The position numbers were made by a program, and so were the translations under genes. A stretch of DNA of 64,000 nucleotides, taken from NCBI RefSeq assembly GCF_002980495.1, contig NZ_PVBR01000019.1, positions 38,691 through 102,690 on the forward strand, written 5' to 3'. The notes below the pieces were generated by a model. That model searched no databases. It was not told where the DNA came from and worked only from the letters and a program-made list of their open reading frames with translations. Position 1 is the first letter of the stretch. Each line of letters begins with the position of its first letter. Source of the stretch: Phyllobacterium phragmitis (GTDB lineage: Bacteria > Pseudomonadota > Alphaproteobacteria > Rhizobiales > Rhizobiaceae). Below, one piece after another: positions 1-9,903 of the stretch.

Positions 1-1
1 C

Positions 2-208
<207 letters not shown>

Positions 209-240
209 AACTTTCGTTCAGATTTTGTCGATTGCCATTA

Positions 241-268
241 CAGGACGGGGGTCTAAACTCCCGCCCTG
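241..268 (+). terminator. Probable terminator after DAHP synthase
   Basis: The arms CAGGACGGG and CCCGCCCTG pair with one mismatch around a ten-base loop and are followed by TTGCATTTC. It sits 33 bases past the DAHP synthase stop. The T-run is weak, so termination efficiency is uncertain. Confidence 0.4.
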
Positions 269-298
269 TTGCATTTCGAGAATAGGATCGGGGAAAAA

Positions 299-706
299 TT
301 GGCTGAAGACCATAGCGTAGAACATCATAGGGGATCATGTCTGTGCGGGGCGGTGCGTTTTGAAACGACCGGCAAGTTGGGCCGCGTCAGTTATTGCCAT
401 TGCACGCAATGCCGCAAGCAATCAGGGCATCACTACGCCGCGACCAATGTCGTCGATGACGCCCTCCATATAGACGGCGCCGAGAATATCACCTGGTATG
501 CATCGAGCGAGAAGGCGCGCCGCGGCTTTTGCCGGACCTGCGGGTCAGTGCTGTTCTGGAAGCATGACGAGGTCGACTATACCTCCATTATGGCGGGCTC
601 GTTCGACCAACCGACAGGGCTGCATGGCAAGCGGCATATCTTTGTCTCAGACAAGGGCGATTATTACAGCATCAACGACGAATTGCCGCAGTATCCTCAG
701 GGCTGA
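299..706 (+). CDS. GFA (glutathione-dependent formaldehyde-activating/CENP-V) family protein
   Basis: About 135 residues, typical of the GFA/DUF636 zinc-binding fold. Zinc-ligand cysteines appear as CLCGAVRF near the start, CHCTQC about 30 residues later, and a CRTCGS pair in the middle. Members are related to formaldehyde-activating enzyme, but most have no proven substrate, so formaldehyde chemistry should not be assumed here. I chose the TTG at 299 (preceded by GGGG and giving LAEDHSVEHH) over an in-frame TTG at 269, which lies in the terminator hairpin and has no ribosome site. No other start is convincing. Confidence 0.82.
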   Translation: MAEDHSVEHHRGSCLCGAVRFETTGKLGRVSYCHCTQCRKQSGHHYAATNVVDDALHIDGAENITWYASSEKARRGFCRTCGSVLFWKHDEVDYTSIMAGSFDQPTGLHGKRHIFVSDKGDYYSINDELPQYPQG

Positions 707-863
707 GCGGGGCTTCAATCCGTATTGAATTGATCTTTCTCTAAAGCTTTTCCTCTATAGCGTCCCATGTGCGTCCTTCGGGGTGCTGCATATGGACGCT
801 GGAGCTTATGAAAACTGAGTATCGTGCTTTCAGGCGGATGCGCGGGGCTGACGGGGAATCTCT

Positions 864-1214
864 ATGGAACGCATCTGGCTGGCTTTCATCAATTCAATGC
901 GGGCGCTGCGCTATCTGGCGCGCCATGAGAAGGCGGTGCAGCAGGAACTCGCGCTGTTTGCCGTTTCCATTCCCGTCGCGCTCTATATCGCGCCCAGTGC
1001 GCTCATGTTTCTGCTGATGACGGGCGCCATTCTGTTCCTGATCATGATCGAGGTTCTCAATACCGGCATCGAGGCGGCCTGCAATGCCGTCTCACGCGAG
1101 TTCCAGAAAGATATCCAGATTGCCAAGGATTGCGGATCGCTTGCCGTGCTGATCTCGATCATTTTTGCCGCGGCTGTCTGGGGTTATGCGCTTTTCATTG
1201 CCTTTTGGATATGA
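864..1214 (+). CDS. dgkA: Diacylglycerol kinase (DgkA type)
   Basis: 116-residue integral membrane kinase that phosphorylates diacylglycerol to phosphatidic acid with ATP, recycling lipid from envelope biosynthesis. The family's active-site block is visible: MIEVLNTGIEA (glutamates flanking an Asn) and, about 18 residues on, AKDCGSLAV. The N-terminal HEKAVQQELALF segment fits the amphipathic helix. Three hydrophobic segments lie at about residues 29-47, 50-66 and 92-113. The gene stands alone between the GFA gene and nadE; the ribosome site is weak. Confidence 0.9.
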   Translation: MERIWLAFINSMRALRYLARHEKAVQQELALFAVSIPVALYIAPSALMFLLMTGAILFLIMIEVLNTGIEAACNAVSREFQKDIQIAKDCGSLAVLISIIFAAAVWGYALFIAFWI

Positions 1215-1290
1215 ACGTTCGACCGAATGCCAAGCGTCCGAATCCCGGACCAGATTGCAACCTTGAAGCCCTCGCGCTAAAGCTTTCCCC

Positions 1291-2973
1291 ATGACGAAAA
1301 AGCCTGCCGTTCCCGATATTCTGCGTATCGCCGTGGCCCAGCTCAATCCTGTGCTCGGCGATATAGAGGCCAATCTCGCCAGGGCGCGCGAGGCACGTGC
1401 CGACGCGGCGCGCCAGGGGGCGGATCTGGTCTTGTTCACCGAGCTTTTCATCTCCGGTTATCCGCCGGAAGATCTCGTGCTGAAGCCCGCCTTCACCACT
1501 GCCTGCGAAAAGGCGGTGCGGGAATTTGCCGCCGACACGGCTGATGGCGGCCCGGGCGTCATCATCGGCACGCCGCTGAAGCGCGATACCGGCCTGCACA
1601 ATTCGGTCATGGTGTTGGACGGCGGCGACGTGATCGCCGAGCGCTATAAAGTCGATCTGCCGAATTATGGCGAATTCGATGAGAAACGCGTTTTCGTGGC
1701 GGGACCGATGCTGGGTCCGGTCAATTTCCGTGGCGTGCGGCTTGGTACTCCGATCTGCGAAGATCTCTGGGGCGATCTCGGCGTTTGTGAGACGCTCAGC
1801 GAAAGCGGGGCGGAAATCCTGCTCGTGCCCAACGGCTCGCCTTATTACCGCGCCAAGCTGGATGTGCGCTATCAAGTGGTGATACGGCAGGTGATCGAAA
1901 CAGGACTGCCGCTGCTTTTCGCCAACCAGCTCGGCGGCCAGGACGAACTGATCTTCGACGGCGCGTCCTTTGCCATCAATGCCGACAGGTCGCTTGCCTT
2001 CCAGATGTCGCAGTTCGAGGAGCAACTGGCGGTCACCGTCTGGAAGCGAAGCGGCGAGGGCTGGGCCTGCACCGGTGGGCCGATGTCGAAAATTCCTGAG
2101 AAGGAGGAGGCCGATTATCGCGCCTGCATGCTGGGCTTGCGCGACTACGTCAACAAGAACGGCTTCAGGAATGTCGTTCTCGGCATGTCCGGCGGCATCG
2201 ATTCGGCTCTGTGCGCCGCGCTGGCGGTCGATGCGCTTGGCGAAGAGCGGCTGCGCGCCGTGATGATGCCTTATCGCTATACGTCGAAGGATTCGCTGAA
2301 GGACGCAGAGGATTGCGCGCGCGCGCTCGGCTGCCGCTACGATATCGTGCCGATCTTCGAGCCGGTGGATGGATTCATGAAAGCGCTGGCGACGATCTTC
2401 GACGGCACCAAGGAAGGCGTCACCGAAGAGAACCTGCAGAGCCGCACGCGCGGCACGATCCTGATGGCGATCTCCAACAAGTTCGGCTCGATGGTGGTGA
2501 CGACGGGCAACAAATCCGAAATGTCGGTGGGCTACGCCACGCTTTATGGCGACATGAATGGCGGCTTCAACCCAATCAAGGATCTCTACAAGATGCAGGT
2601 CTATGCGCTGGCCGCCTGGCGCAACAGCCATGTGCCGCCATCGGCGCTTGGCCCTTCGGGCGTGGTCATTCCGCAAAACATCATCGACAAGGCGCCCTCG
2701 GCGGAGCTGCGGGAAAATCAGACCGACCAGGATTCACTGCCGCCTTATCCGGTGCTCGACGACATTCTCGAATGCTTGGTCGAGAACGAGATGGGTGTCG
2801 AAGACATCGTGGCGCGCGGCCACGACCGCGATACCGTCCACCGCATCGAGCATCTGCTCTACATCGCGGAGTATAAGCGCCGACAATCGGCGCCGGGCGT
2901 GAAGATCACCAAGAAGAATTTCGGCCGCGACCGCCGCTATCCCATCACCAACCGGTTCAGAGACCGGTCATAA
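1291..2973 (+). CDS. nadE: Glutamine-dependent NAD+ synthetase
   Basis: 560 residues, the usual length for the two-domain enzyme. Residues 1 to about 270 form a nitrilase-like glutaminase domain with catalytic Glu in [14 protein letters not shown] (about 50) and Cys in PICEDLW (about 156). The C-terminal synthetase domain has the ATP pyrophosphatase loop SGGIDS near 300 and [16 protein letters not shown] further on. The enzyme amidates nicotinic acid adenine dinucleotide to NAD+ using ammonia channelled from glutamine. No clear Shine-Dalgarno precedes the ATG. gltX starts 13 bases after the stop, so the two are probably co-transcribed. Confidence 0.95.
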   Translation: MTKKPAVPDILRIAVAQLNPVLGDIEANLARAREARADAARQGADLVLFTELFISGYPPEDLVLKPAFTTACEKAVREFAADTADGGPGVIIGTPLKRDTGLHNSVMVLDGGDVIAERYKVDLPNYGEFDEKRVFVAGPMLGPVNFRGVRLGTPICEDLWGDLGVCETLSESGAEILLVPNGSPYYRAKLDVRYQVVIRQVIETGLPLLFANQLGGQDELIFDGASFAINADRSLAFQMSQFEEQLAVTVWKRSGEGWACTGGPMSKIPEKEEADYRACMLGLRDYVNKNGFRNVVLGMSGGIDSALCAALAVDALGEERLRAVMMPYRYTSKDSLKDAEDCARALGCRYDIVPIFEPVDGFMKALATIFDGTKEGVTEENLQSRTRGTILMAISNKFGSMVVTTGNKSEMSVGYATLYGDMNGGFNPIKDLYKMQVYALAAWRNSHVPPSALGPSGVVIPQNIIDKAPSAELRENQTDQDSLPPYPVLDDILECLVENEMGVEDIVARGHDRDTVHRIEHLLYIAEYKRRQSAPGVKITKKNFGRDRRYPITNRFRDRS

Positions 2974-2986
2974 TTCAGGTACAACG

Positions 2987-4360
2987 ATGACCGTCACCGT
3001 CCGTTTCGCCCCGTCTCCGACGGGCTATATCCATATCGGCAATACACGAACAGCTTTGTTCAACTGGTTGTTCGCATTGAAGAATGACGGGCGTTTCGTG
3101 CTCCGTTTCGACGATACGGATGTCGAACGCTCGAAGAGCGAATATGCGGAAGCGATTGCCGCGGATCTCGACTGGCTTGGTGTAAAGCCTGATAGGGTGG
3201 AACATCAGTCGAAGCGTTTTGCCATTTACGACGCGACCGTGGAAAAGCTGAAAAGCTTAGGACTGCTCTATCCCTGCTATGAGACTGCGGAAGAACTGGA
3301 GCGCCGGCGCAAGCTGCGCTTGACGCGCCGGCTGCCGCCGATCTATGGGCGCGAGGCGCTGAAGCTGACGGATGCGGAACGGGTGGCATTCGAGGCGGAG
3401 GGGCGCAAGCCGCATTGGCGCTTCCAGTTGCCGAATTTCAAGGACGATCCGTTCTCGCCGGTGCGCACCGAGGTGCATTGGAACGATCTGGTGCGTGGAC
3501 CGCAGGCCGTCGATCTGGCATCGATGTCTGATCCTGTGCTGGTGCGCGAGGACGGCAGCTATCTCTATACGCTGCCATCCGTCGCCGACGATATCGACAT
3601 GGGCATCAGCCACATCATCCGCGGCGACGATCATGTCACCAATACCGGCGCGCAGATCGCCATCTTCCAGGCGCTCGGCGCCGAGCCGCCGCAGTTTGGG
3701 CATCACAATTTGCTGACCACCATCTCGGGCGAGGGGCTTTCCAAGCGCAGCGGATCGCTCTCGGTCGGCTCGCTGCGCGAGGCCGGTTATGAACCGATGG
3801 CGGTCGCCTCGCTGGCGGTTCTGATCGGAAGCTCCGAGAATGTCATCGCCGCGCCTGACATGCAGGCGCTGACCGATCATTTCGATCCGGCGGCGGCGTC
3901 CAAATCATCGGCGAAATTCGACCCGGCCGAACTCGATACGCTCAATCGTGCGCTCATCCATGAATTTCCATTCGAGGCGGTGCGCCAGCGTCTTGCGGCA
4001 CTCGGCATAGAAGGCGAGAGGGCGGAGGCGTTCTGGCTTGCCGTGCGCGGCAATCTCGACCGTGTCAGCGATGCTTCTGTCTGGTGGAAGATCATCAATG
4101 AAGGCGTGGCGTCCGCCCCGGAACTATCGCAGGAGGATATGGATTTCACGCGTCAGGCTTTCGATCTCCTGCCGCCGGAACCATGGGACCGCCAGACATG
4201 GAAAATCTGGACCGATGCGGTCAAGGAAGCCAGCGGGCGCAAGGGCAAGGGCCTGTTCATGCCCTTGCGGCTGGCACTTACCGGGCTTTCGTCTGGCCCG
4301 GAACTTGCCGACCTCTTGCCTCTCTTAGGTCGGGAAGGAACGTTGGCCCGACGACCCTGA
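2987..4360 (+). CDS. gltX: Glutamyl-tRNA synthetase
   Basis: 457-residue class I aminoacyl-tRNA synthetase charging tRNA-Glu (or tRNA-Gln, later amidated). The ATP signature HIGH reads HIGN in [17 protein letters not shown], and the second signature is SKRSGSLSV, both normal for GltX. Alphaproteobacteria often have two gltX paralogs; which one this is cannot be told here. It follows nadE by 13 bases. Its last 83 bases overlap the 3' end of the convergent DUF2865 gene. Confidence 0.94.
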   Translation: MTVTVRFAPSPTGYIHIGNTRTALFNWLFALKNDGRFVLRFDDTDVERSKSEYAEAIAADLDWLGVKPDRVEHQSKRFAIYDATVEKLKSLGLLYPCYETAEELERRRKLRLTRRLPPIYGREALKLTDAERVAFEAEGRKPHWRFQLPNFKDDPFSPVRTEVHWNDLVRGPQAVDLASMSDPVLVREDGSYLYTLPSVADDIDMGISHIIRGDDHVTNTGAQIAIFQALGAEPPQFGHHNLLTTISGEGLSKRSGSLSVGSLREAGYEPMAVASLAVLIGSSENVIAAPDMQALTDHFDPAAASKSSAKFDPAELDTLNRALIHEFPFEAVRQRLAALGIEGERAEAFWLAVRGNLDRVSDASVWWKIINEGVASAPELSQEDMDFTRQAFDLLPPEPWDRQTWKIWTDAVKEASGRKGKGLFMPLRLALTGLSSGPELADLLPLLGREGTLARRP

Positions 4361-5528
4361 TCCTGTTTCCCGTCGAACTGGTGACGACGGAGGTATCCCT
4401 GTCCGTCAGCTTCTGCAGGTCTTCCCTGTTGAGGCCGCCTTCGGTGTTGAGCATCGTTTCGGGATCGGCCGCCGGATCAGGACGCTTACGCGGAATGCTG
4501 ATGAAAGAGGACGTCTTGTCCGATACGGTCTTTTCTCCGCTGCCGTAGCCGAGCGTCATATAGTTCTTAGCGCCCGGGCTGCTCGGGCCGGTCTGATCTT
4601 GCGCGGAAAAACCGCTTTCCGGCAGGCTTTGCCTGACTGCCTGGCATGCGCATCCCGGGGGCGTTGCAGTCCCCGCGGTACGATAGTCGAAGGCCGTCGG
4701 CAGCGCCGCATAGGGCGTGTCGGTGTCAGTGGACACCATGTCCTCGGATTCCTCATCCTTCACATCGTGATAATACAACGCCACGTCGGTGCCGGGACAC
4801 ATGGCAGAACAGGCATTGCGGTCGCGGGCGAAGAATTTTCGTTTGGTGGAAAAAGATATCGGGAAGTAATAGCCGTCGCAGGTGCGGACGCAGAGCGTGC
4901 GGAAACCGCTTTTCACGGAATAGTTTTTCGTCGGCGCCGCGCCTTCATTGGTTGCAGAAACGCGGCCGCTGGTAGAAGCGCTTTCGGCGCGTCGTTTCAC
5001 GGGGGCCCGTTTCTGCTTGCGCTTGGGCTGGACAGCAGCCTTGGTTCGCTTCACCTTTGGGGCGACGGCGGCTTTGGGCTCAACTTGCTGCTTTTTCGAG
5101 TTGAAGAGACGCTTGATAAGCCCTCCTGATCGCCGCGGTGAGCCGCAATCATTGGCGGACAGCGCTGCAAGCACACGCTTGCGGTTTGCTCCTGAGCCGC
5201 CGCCGCCCCGTTTCATCTGGGCAATGCTGGCAGTCAGCTTGTCGATGGAAGCCTTGATCCGGACGCATTGCGGCGTACTCGAAGGCCGGGAGAACAGGCC
5301 TCCCGTACAGCCTGCCCGCCGGGCTCCGATACGGGCCTGTGTCAACTGGCTTCGCAACTGGCGGATAGCCGGACTGTTGGAAGCACGGCTTCGACCTCCC
5401 GACAAGGAGGCCAGTTGCCGCTGCAGCTTGCTGCAGATGGGGGAGGCGGCATTGCTATCTCCTGCCGAGGCAGCAAAGATGCCGATAGTGAGGCTTGCTA
5501 TAGCGATTGTTAGAAAAAATCTGCTCAT
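4278..5528 (-). CDS. DUF2865 domain protein, secreted
   Basis: 416 residues with an N-terminal signal peptide ([22 protein letters not shown], cleaved near ASA or SNA). A low-complexity Lys/Arg/Ala stretch at about 150-200 precedes the DUF2865 core, recognised from [20 protein letters not shown], then [15 protein letters not shown] and [11 protein letters not shown]. The domain is common in Rhizobiales and has no assigned function; the paired cysteines suggest periplasmic disulfides. I start at ATG 5528 rather than the adjoining TTG. The last 27 codons run antisense through the gltX end. Confidence 0.82.
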   Translation of the reverse strand: MSRFFLTIAIASLTIGIFAASAGDSNAASPICSKLQRQLASLSGGRSRASNSPAIRQLRSQLTQARIGARRAGCTGGLFSRPSSTPQCVRIKASIDKLTASIAQMKRGGGGSGANRKRVLAALSANDCGSPRRSGGLIKRLFNSKKQQVEPKAAVAPKVKRTKAAVQPKRKQKRAPVKRRAESASTSGRVSATNEGAAPTKNYSVKSGFRTLCVRTCDGYYFPISFSTKRKFFARDRNACSAMCPGTDVALYYHDVKDEESEDMVSTDTDTPYAALPTAFDYRTAGTATPPGCACQAVRQSLPESGFSAQDQTGPSSPGAKNYMTLGYGSGEKTVSDKTSSFISIPRKRPDPAADPETMLNTEGGLNREDLQKLTDRDTSVVTSSTGNRIRVVGPTFLPDLREARGRQVPGQTKAR

Positions 5529-5722
5529 CAATGTCGTCAGCCCTGATTCTTCGGTAAAACCCGGCGCACGAATCCGTAGTTCTCCGAATTATCGAGGCTT
5601 TTGACATTGTTTTCCCCAGTTATGCCCCGAATCCGCAAGCTCCTGAGCGTAATCTAACTTCAATGTCTTAAGTTGTCACTAACAATAATTCTCCCGTGAA
5701 GTAAGAATGACTTATAGTTTCT

Positions 5723-8035
5723 TTATAGTTGTTTTTCTGTTTCCAGTCGCTGTGAAGCTTCGACCACGGCCAGGGCCGTCATATTGACGATGCCGCGCGA
5801 GGTGACCGACGGTGTCAGGATGTGAGCCGGTCTTGCCGCGCCCAGCAATATCGGTCCGACATGCAGCGCGTCGGTGACGCTCTTGACCACATTGAGGGTG
5901 ATGTTGGCCGCATCGAGATTCGGGAAGACCAGGAGATTGGCCTCGCCGGTCAGCCGTGACGCCGGAAACGCGCGTTCGCGCAGTGCCTGCGACAGTGCCG
6001 CATCGCCATGCATTTCACCGTCGACCTGCAGGTCGGGATAGCGTTCGCTGAGGATAGCGGTCGCACGCCGCATCTTTTCCGCGCTTTCGGAATCCTTGGA
6101 GCCGAAATTCGAGTGCGAAAGAAGCGCTGCCTTTGGCTCGATGCCGAAACGGCGGATTTCATTGGCCGCGAGGATCGTCATCTCGGCGATTTCCTCGGCA
6201 CCCGGATCGACTGTGACATAGGTGTCGGTCAGGAAAAGTGTGCCGCGCTGCGAGATCAGCAGGCTGAGGGCGGAGAAGTCACCCAGGCCTCCCGCTTTGC
6301 CGATGATCTGACGCACCAGACGCAGATGGCGCTCGAAGCGGCCCTCCAGCCCGCAGATCATGGCGTCCGCCTCGTCGCGCATGACGGCAAGTGCTGCGAT
6401 GGCGGTCGCATTGGTGCGCACGATGGTGCGTGCCGTTTCAGGGGTGACGCCCTGACGTCCGGTATATTTCAGGAACAGATCGACATAATCGCGATAGCGG
6501 GGATCGTCTTCGGGATTGATGAGTTCGAAATCAGCGCCCGCGCGGATCTTCAAGCCATAACGTTTGAGCCGCGTCTCGACCACTTGCGGGCGACCGATCA
6601 GCGTCGGGATGGCGACGCCTTCCTCGATGACCACCTGTGCGGCGCGCAGCACGCGCTCATCCTCTCCATCGGCATAGACGACCCGCTTCTTCTCGGCCGA
6701 GTGGGCGGCGGTGAAGACCGGCTTCATGATGAGGCCCGAACGGAAGACAAAGCGGTTCAGCTTGTCGAGATAGGCTGCCATATCCTCGATCGGGCGCGTG
6801 GCGACGCCTGTCTCCATCGCCGCCCTGGCGACGGCGGGCGCAATGCGCAGAATCAGGCGCTGGTCGAAGGGCGAGGGGATGAGATAGTCGGGGCCGAAGG
6901 TCGGCGTTTCGCCGGAATAGGCGCGGGCTGCGACATCGGATGGCTCCTCGCGGGCAAGTGCTGCGATGGCCTTGACGGCGGCCATCTTCATTTCCTCGTT
7001 GATCGCCGTTGCGCCGACGTCGAGCGCACCGCGGAAGATATAGGGGAAACAGAGGACGTTGTTGACCTGATTGGGAAAATCCGACCGCCCGGTGCAGATC
7101 ATCGCGTCGGCGCGGGCAAGCTTGGCTATCTCCGGCATGATTTCCGGCGTCGGATTGGCGAGCGCCATGATCAACGGCTGATCGGCCATCTGTTTCAAGA
7201 GTTCCGGCTTCAGCACGCCGGCGGCCGAAAGCCCGAGGAAAACGTCCGCGCCGCCGATCACATCGGCCAGCACGCGGGCATCGGTCTTCTGCGCGTAGAT
7301 GGCTTTCCAGCGGTCCATCAGCGCAGTGCGGCCTTCATAGACCACGCCTTCCAGATCGCAGACCCAGATGTTCTCGCGTTTTGCGCCGAGCCTGACCAGG
7401 AGGTTGAGGCAGGCAAGGGCGGCCGCGCCGGCGCCCGACGCGACGATCTTGGCCGAGGCGATGTCCTTGCCCGCCAGCTCCAGTCCGTTGAGGATCGCCG
7501 CCGCCACGATGATGGCCGTACCGTGCTGATCATCATGGAAAACCGGGATTTTCATGCGGTTGCGCAGCTGCTCTTCCACCTCGAAGCATTCCGGCGCCTT
7601 GATATCCTCGAGGTTGATGCCGCCGAAGGTCGGTTCCAGAGCGGCCACGACCTCGACGATGCGGTCGATCTCGTTTGCATCGATCTCGATATCGAAAACA
7701 TCGATATCGGCGAATTTCTTGAACAGCACCGCCTTGCCTTCCATCACCGGCTTGGAGGCGAGGGGGCCGATATTGCCGAGGCCCAGCACGGCCGTGCCGT
7801 TCGAAACGACGGCGACGAGATTGCCGCGCGCAGTATATTCGGCAACCAGGGACGCATCGTCACGGATGGCAAGACAGGGAGCGGCGACACCCGGAGAATA
7901 GGCAAGCGCCAGGTCGCGCTGATTGCCCAGCGATTTCGTCGACTGGATCTCCAGTTTTCCGGGCTTGGGGTAACGGTGGAAGAACAGCGCCGCTTCGTCG
8001 AAATCGGAGAGGACGGGTTTGGGGGTCTTGCTCAT
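5723..8035 (-). CDS. maeB: NADP-dependent malic enzyme with phosphotransacetylase-like domain
   Basis: 770 residues, standard for the MaeB hybrid. The N-terminal 430 residues are the malic enzyme part (YSPGVAAPC, the FHDDQHGTA metal/substrate motif, VASGAGAAA nucleotide loop). The C-terminal 320 residues resemble phosphate acetyltransferase ([33 protein letters not shown]). The enzyme decarboxylates malate to pyruvate with NADP+; the second domain is generally considered regulatory (acetyl-CoA sensing) rather than catalytic. The SDR gene lies 43 bases upstream on the same strand and may be co-transcribed. Confidence 0.94.
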   Translation of the reverse strand: MSKTPKPVLSDFDEAALFFHRYPKPGKLEIQSTKSLGNQRDLALAYSPGVAAPCLAIRDDASLVAEYTARGNLVAVVSNGTAVLGLGNIGPLASKPVMEGKAVLFKKFADIDVFDIEIDANEIDRIVEVVAALEPTFGGINLEDIKAPECFEVEEQLRNRMKIPVFHDDQHGTAIIVAAAILNGLELAGKDIASAKIVASGAGAAALACLNLLVRLGAKRENIWVCDLEGVVYEGRTALMDRWKAIYAQKTDARVLADVIGGADVFLGLSAAGVLKPELLKQMADQPLIMALANPTPEIMPEIAKLARADAMICTGRSDFPNQVNNVLCFPYIFRGALDVGATAINEEMKMAAVKAIAALAREEPSDVAARAYSGETPTFGPDYLIPSPFDQRLILRIAPAVARAAMETGVATRPIEDMAAYLDKLNRFVFRSGLIMKPVFTAAHSAEKKRVVYADGEDERVLRAAQVVIEEGVAIPTLIGRPQVVETRLKRYGLKIRAGADFELINPEDDPRYRDYVDLFLKYTGRQGVTPETARTIVRTNATAIAALAVMRDEADAMICGLEGRFERHLRLVRQIIGKAGGLGDFSALSLLISQRGTLFLTDTYVTVDPGAEEIAEMTILAANEIRRFGIEPKAALLSHSNFGSKDSESAEKMRRATAILSERYPDLQVDGEMHGDAALSQALRERAFPASRLTGEANLLVFPNLDAANITLNVVKSVTDALHVGPILLGAARPAHILTPSVTSRGIVNMTALAVVEASQRLETEKQL

Positions 8036-8078
8036 GGTGAATCACTTTCCGGAAAAGCGGACGGGAAGAAAAGGCCGG

Positions 8079-8855
8079 TCAAAAGGCGCTTCGATAGGCG
8101 CCGCCGTCGATGATGAGGTTCTGGCCGGTGATATAGCCCGCATGGCTGGAGCAGAGGAAAGCACAGGCATTGCCGAACTCATCCGGCGTTCCGAAGCGGC
8201 CGGCGGGAATTTCGGCCATGCGCTTTTCCGCCTCATCTTCCGGCGCCACACCTGATTTTTCCGCTCCGAAGCGGATGCCGTTGCGCAGGCGGTCGGTGTC
8301 GAATGCACCGGGCAGGATGTTGTTGATCGTCACATTGTCCTTGGCGACCGTGCGGGCGATGCCTGCCAAAAATGATGTGAGCCCGGCGCGGGCACCGGAT
8401 GAGAGATCGAGGCCGGCTATGGGCTTATAGACCGATGTCGAGGTGATGTTGACGATGCGCCCGAAACCGCGCGCCACCATGCCGTCGATGACCGCCTTGA
8501 TCAGTTCGATCGGGGTGACCATGTTCTGTGTCACGCCATCGAGGATCGCCTGGCGGTCGAGCTGGCGAAAATCGCGATGCGGCGGGCCGCCATTGTTGTT
8601 GACCAGGATATCCGGTTCTGGGCAGGCGGCGAGCAGTTGCTTCTGCCCGTCCGGCGTCGAGACATCGGCGAGGACGGCTGTGACGGTTACACCAGCGCGC
8701 TTCAGCTCCGCGGCGGTCGCGTCGAGCGTTTTCTCGTCGCGACCGTTGATGACAAGATCGCATCCGGCTTGCGCCAGGGCCAGTGCACAGGCCTTGCCAA
8801 GCCCTCTGCTCGATGCGCAGACGATTGCCTTGCGTCCTTCCAGTCCCAGATCCAT
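8079..8855 (-). CDS. Short-chain dehydrogenase-like protein lacking the catalytic Tyr/Lys
   Basis: 258 residues with the SDR Rossmann fold: a dinucleotide loop CASSRGLGKA (in place of TGxxxGIG), NNNGG (for NNAG), the catalytic-region Ser in NITSTS, and the LPGAFDTDR and GQNLIIDGG ends. Where YxxxK is expected, the sequence reads SSGAR: the catalytic tyrosine is serine and the lysine is arginine. It may bind NAD(P) without normal reductase chemistry. GGAGGT precedes the ATG. It lies upstream of maeB on the same strand. The family resembles FabG-like reductases, but the substrate is unknown. Confidence 0.85.
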   Translation of the reverse strand: MDLGLEGRKAIVCASSRGLGKACALALAQAGCDLVINGRDEKTLDATAAELKRAGVTVTAVLADVSTPDGQKQLLAACPEPDILVNNNGGPPHRDFRQLDRQAILDGVTQNMVTPIELIKAVIDGMVARGFGRIVNITSTSVYKPIAGLDLSSGARAGLTSFLAGIARTVAKDNVTINNILPGAFDTDRLRNGIRFGAEKSGVAPEDEAEKRMAEIPAGRFGTPDEFGNACAFLCSSHAGYITGQNLIIDGGAYRSAF

Positions 8856-8972
8856 ATCGCTACCTCCATTTCATCTCAAGCTATTCCAAGGGTTCTGATA
8901 GGCCAAAGAAGGCGCTTTGCAAATCGCCAAAAGCTGATGACTGCGTTGCCGCGACGACGTGACCGAAACGCA

Positions 8973-8990
8973 CCGTCACACGTTTGTGAC
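8973..8990 (+). promoter_or_regulatory. Candidate Pho box (PhoB site)
   Basis: CCGTCAC-ACGT-TTGTGAC has the 7-4-7 layout of a Pho box (two CTGTCAT-like repeats 11 bases apart). It lies 59-76 bases ahead of the phospholipase-C-like gene. Each half deviates from consensus by one to three bases. The same bases also form an inverted repeat GTCACA-N4-TGTGAC, so another dyad-binding regulator is possible. The function of the downstream pair is what makes PhoB the favoured reading. Confidence 0.45.
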
Positions 8991-9048
8991 ATGAATCGTG
9001 TTTGTGTCGCCCTGAATACGGGCCATCACAAGACGACGGAGCCTGGCG

Positions 9049-9903
9049 ATGGGCAAGGACACAAGCCGCGACGACGCAAAGAAATACCGCACGCTTTTCA
9101 TTTCGGACGTCCATCTGGGCTCGAAAGGCGCGAAGGCGGAATTTCTCCTCGATTTCCTGCGCTTTCACGATGCGGATACGATCTACCTGGTCGGCGATAT
9201 CGTCGATGGTTGGCGGCTGCGGCGCAACTGGCACTGGCCGCAGGAGCACAATGACGTGGTGCAGAAGCTTTTGCGCAAGAGCCGCAAGGGGGCGAGCATC
9301 ATCTATATCGCAGGCAATCACGATGAATTCCTTCGCGATTTCCAGGGCACGCATTTCGGCGGCATCGAAGTGATGAACCGCACGGTGCACGAGACCGCTG
9401 ATGGCCGCAAATTCCTGGTCATCCATGGCGACCAGTTCGACGTGGTGGTGCGCAATGCGCGCTTCATCGCCTATCTCGGTGATTGGGCCTATGACTGGGC
9501 CATTGCCTTCAACACCGTCATGAATAAGGGGCGCCGCCTGCTTGGCCTGCGCTACTGGTCGTTTTCGGCATGGGCGAAGTTCCGTGTGAAGAAAGCGGTC
9601 AATTTCATCGGAGCGTTTCAGGATGTGGTTTCGGAAGAGGCGCGCCGCATCGGTGTCGACGGCGTCATCTGCGGGCATATCCATCATGCCACGATCGAAA
9701 CGATCGACGGGGTGGAATATATCAATACCGGCGATTGGGTCGAAAGCTGCACGGCGGTCGCGGAACATTTCGATGGGAGCATGGAACTGATCTCATGGAC
9801 GCATCTGATCGGCGAAAGCGCCGGCTTCGCGCCCGTCATCGATCTGCAGGATCACCGCCCGGCCGCGCGCCAAGCCATGCCAAAGCCAGCGAACGTCGCC
9901 TGA
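9049..9903 (+). CDS. PlcP/LpxH-like metallophosphoesterase
   Basis: 284 residues with all calcineurin-like metal motifs: ISDVHLGS (about 19), GDIVDGW, AGNHDE, IHGDQFD and CGHIHHA. Automated annotation would call this UDP-2,3-diacylglucosamine diphosphatase. However, the rhizobial phospholipase C PlcP, which strips phosphocholine head groups during phosphate starvation, belongs to this same group, and plcP is typically followed by a lipid glycosyltransferase. Here such a gene follows with a one-base stop/start overlap, and a candidate Pho box precedes. The PlcP role is therefore inferred from context; the phosphoesterase fold is direct. Confidence 0.82.
   Translation: MGKDTSRDDAKKYRTLFISDVHLGSKGAKAEFLLDFLRFHDADTIYLVGDIVDGWRLRRNWHWPQEHNDVVQKLLRKSRKGASIIYIAGNHDEFLRDFQGTHFGGIEVMNRTVHETADGRKFLVIHGDQFDVVVRNARFIAYLGDWAYDWAIAFNTVMNKGRRLLGLRYWSFSAWAKFRVKKAVNFIGAFQDVVSEEARRIGVDGVICGHIHHATIETIDGVEYINTGDWVESCTAVAEHFDGSMELISWTHLIGESAGFAPVIDLQDHRPAARQAMPKPANVA

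Noticed and set aside
1195..2676. 493-codon minus-strand ORF opposite nadE
   Set aside because: Antisense to a clear NAD synthetase; His/Arg-rich with no family pattern, typical of high-GC antisense frames.
6008..8113. 701-codon plus-strand ORF opposite maeB
   Set aside because: Lies wholly antisense to maeB; composition is Asp/His/Arg-heavy and lacks motifs or a ribosome site.
9570..9902. Extended N-terminus of the glycosyltransferase reading back into the phosphoesterase gene
   Set aside because: The family N-terminus begins exactly at ATG 9,903 (MKRIVIVTDAWHP); the extension is out of frame with the upstream gene and not conserved-looking.
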